This document shows, piece after piece, positions 5,999 to 7,280 of a stretch of DNA of 7,280 bases. Within the stretch, counting starts at the first letter, position 1. Each line of letters opens with the position of its first letter. Below the pieces are notes generated by a model. It was not told the DNA's origin, made no database searches, and worked only from the letters and a program-made list of their open reading frames with translations. The DNA comes from an uncultured Neisseriaceae bacterium (lineage in GTDB: Bacteria; Pseudomonadota; Gammaproteobacteria; Burkholderiales; UBA11063). The stretch spans positions 1 to 7,280 of the forward strand of contig CAITEL010000057.1 of NCBI GenBank assembly GCA_903891375.1, given 5' to 3'. A program made the position numbers and the translations under genes.

Positions 5999-7115
5999 TT
6001 TAATGCCGTATGCAATAAGTACTTCAGAAGGTAGGGTAATATCAGAAAGCCCCCCCAAATATCGTACTGAATTTCAGCGTGATCGTGATAGAATCATACA
6101 TTCGAGTGCGTTTCGTCGTCTCGAATACAAAACGCAGGTGTTTATTAATCACGAGGGTGATTTATTTCGTACTAGGCTTACGCATAGTTTGGAAGTTGCA
6201 CAAGTTGGGCGTTCTGTTGCTCATGCGCTAAATTTAAATGTTGATTTAGTTGAGGCAATTTGTTTGGCGCATGATTTGGGACATACACCATTTGGTCATG
6301 TGGGGCAGGATGAGTTAAACCATTGTTTAATTACAGCTGGTTTTGATGGTTTTGAGCATAATCTACAATCTTTACGTATTGTGGATAAACTAGAAGAGCG
6401 TTATGCGGAATTTAACGGCTTAAATTTAACTATTGAGACACGAGAGGGAATACTTAAACATTGCAGTTTGAAGAATGCGCAAAATTTGGGAGCACTTGGA
6501 GAACGTTTTATTAATGATAAACGGCCTAGTCTTGAGGCACAGTTAGCCAACATTGCTGATGAATTAGCTTATAATTATCATGATGTAGATGATGGCTTAC
6601 GTGCGAATCTTTTAACTTTAGAAGAGTTACAAGAAGTTAGTATTATAAAACAGCAATTAAATTTAGTTTTAAGTAATTATCCAAATTTAACAGGGCGTAG
6701 ATTACATAAAGAATTAGTTAGAAGTCTGATAAATGTTACGATTTATGATCTAATTGAAACCACCCGTGAGAATATAGCACAGAATGATATAAAAACTTTG
6801 GATGATATTAAAAATGCACCGATGTTGGTCAAATATAGCGAAGATATGTATGAGTCACAACGTGAGTTGAAGAAGTTCTTACATAAAAATTTATACAAAC
6901 ATAGCTCAGTAATGCAGTTACGTTTTAAAGCGGCAAATATTATTCGTGCTTTATTTGGCGCTTATATGAGTGAACAACTACTACTACCTAATCAATTCAG
7001 AGTAAGAATTGCAGAAGATGGTTTACACAGGGTTGTTGCTGATTATATTTCTGGAATGACAGATAGATATGCTTTCCGACAATACAATAAATTATTTACA
7101 GTAGAGTCTGTTTAA
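5991..7115 (+). CDS. dgt: Deoxyguanosinetriphosphate triphosphohydrolase-like protein (HD domain)
   Basis: dGTPase-type enzymes hydrolyse dNTPs to deoxynucleoside plus triphosphate and so adjust nucleotide pools; members of this shorter subfamily may accept other dNTPs and be allosterically regulated. The protein has 374 residues, typical of the 'dGTPase-like' type 2 group and shorter than the roughly 505-residue enterobacterial Dgt. The motif PPKYRTEFQRDRDRIIHS (21-38) leads into the HD domain: H65 (RLTHS), H94-D95 (LAHDLGHTPFGH) and D190 (NIADE) are the metal ligands, with FEHNLQSLR (121-129) and YNYHDVDDG (194-202) as further conserved blocks, and VADYISGMTDRYA near the end. The ATG lies inside murG (ATGAGTAA overlap) and has GAGAG five bases upstream, so it is likely translationally coupled. 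A C7 run at codons 20-22 is a possible slippage site. The frame is intact. Confidence 0.93.
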   Translation: MSNLMPYAISTSEGRVISESPPKYRTEFQRDRDRIIHSSAFRRLEYKTQVFINHEGDLFRTRLTHSLEVAQVGRSVAHALNLNVDLVEAICLAHDLGHTPFGHVGQDELNHCLITAGFDGFEHNLQSLRIVDKLEERYAEFNGLNLTIETREGILKHCSLKNAQNLGALGERFINDKRPSLEAQLANIADELAYNYHDVDDGLRANLLTLEELQEVSIIKQQLNLVLSNYPNLTGRRLHKELVRSLINVTIYDLIETTRENIAQNDIKTLDDIKNAPMLVKYSEDMYESQRELKKFLHKNLYKHSSVMQLRFKAANIIRALFGAYMSEQLLLPNQFRVRIAEDGLHRVVADYISGMTDRYAFRQYNKLFTVESV

Positions 7116-7117
7116 TC

Positions 7118-7135
7118 GGAATGCTCAGTAATTCC
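7118..7135 (+). terminator. Small stem-loop after dgt
   Basis: GGAAT (7118-7122) can pair with ATTCC (7131-7135) around an 8-nt loop, two bases past the dgt stop. Five base pairs and no T run make this weak evidence for a terminator. Confidence 0.2.
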
Positions 7136-7150
7136 CTATAAAAGTAAAAA

Positions 7151-7161
7151 TGTAGTAAAAT
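7151..7161 (+). promoter_or_regulatory. Possible -10 promoter element for the last gene
   Basis: TGTAGTAAAAT ends in a TAAAAT hexamer 46 nt before the ATG at 7208 and differs at one base from TGTGGTAAAAT at 2123-2133. No convincing -35 is visible. Transcription starting shortly after it would include the hairpin at 7166-7202 in the leader. Confidence 0.4.
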
Positions 7162-7165
7162 CAAT

Positions 7166-7202
7166 ACCTGTGAACAATATTAAAAAATAATTTTTCGCAG
7201 GT
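7166..7202 (+). promoter_or_regulatory. Leader hairpin overlapping the ribosome binding site of the last gene
   Basis: ACCTGTGAA (7166-7174) pairs with TTCGCAGGT (7194-7202), nine pairs including one G-U, around a 19-nt AT-rich loop. The right arm holds GCAGG (7197-7201), the only Shine-Dalgarno candidate, 6 nt before the ATG at 7208. Folding would therefore mask the site. This could be a simple translational control element or chance. Confidence 0.35.
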
Positions 7203-7207
7203 TTTAT

Positions 7208-7280
7208 ATGAAAAAAGAACGAAAATCATTGTCAATGGATAGTTTAAACTGCGATATTATTTCAAGCTGGGTATTTGACA
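7208..7280 (+). CDS. Start of an unidentified gene (3' end outside window)
   Basis: An open frame begins at the ATG at 7208 and runs off the right edge after 24 codons. It begins MKKERKSLSM and continues with a polar, then mixed, stretch that includes SSWVFD. The ATG has a candidate GCAGG ribosome binding site 6 nt upstream and a possible promoter at 7151, which supports a real gene start. The N-terminus is basic but lacks a hydrophobic core, so no signal peptide is apparent. I do not recognise the protein from this fragment and assign no function. Confidence 0.5.
   Translation, partial: MKKERKSLSMDSLNCDIISSWVFD

Overview
The window is AT-rich (about one third G+C by eye) and tightly packed, and every recognisable gene lies on the + strand. 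Several proteins point to a proteobacterium, most likely a low-GC betaproteobacterium: a BPSS1780-type membrane protein, a beta-style dGTPase, and FtsW and MurG of the proteobacterial type. Low GC, short spacers and a broken cell-wall gene cluster would fit a host-adapted or streamlined lineage. This placement is inference from protein resemblance; no rRNA or other marker is present.

Layout: the 3' end of xseA (exonuclease VII large subunit) enters from the left edge. A 108-bp palindromic repeat follows its stop codon directly. Then come sdaA (iron-sulfur L-serine dehydratase) and a BPSS1780-family membrane protein gene. The stop codon of the latter lies in the terminal repeat of a second, inverted copy of the palindrome (106 bp). 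Next are sodB (iron superoxide dismutase), then ftsW, murG and dgt as a very compact run (0-nt spacing, then an 8-nt overlap). The first 24 codons of an unidentified gene leave the window on the right, preceded by a leader with a possible hairpin over its ribosome binding site.

Functionally these are housekeeping genes: DNA repair (xseA), serine breakdown (sdaA), oxidative-stress defence (sodB), lipid II synthesis and septal glycan polymerisation (murG, ftsW), and dNTP pool control (dgt). There is no phage, CRISPR, toxin or defence system, and no rRNA or tRNA gene.

The most interesting structure is the pair of inverted, roughly 107-bp palindromic elements bracketing the sdaA/BPSS1780 block. 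They share TATACTT(T)AG-type ends, look like a MITE or extragenic palindrome family that I do not recognise by name, and have shaped both flanking genes. One supplies a stop codon; the other fills the intergenic space and creates a spurious in-frame N-terminal extension of sdaA. Smaller curiosities are a triplicated ATGAAAAT at the ftsW start, a C7 tract early in dgt, and a C-terminal cysteine on SdaA.
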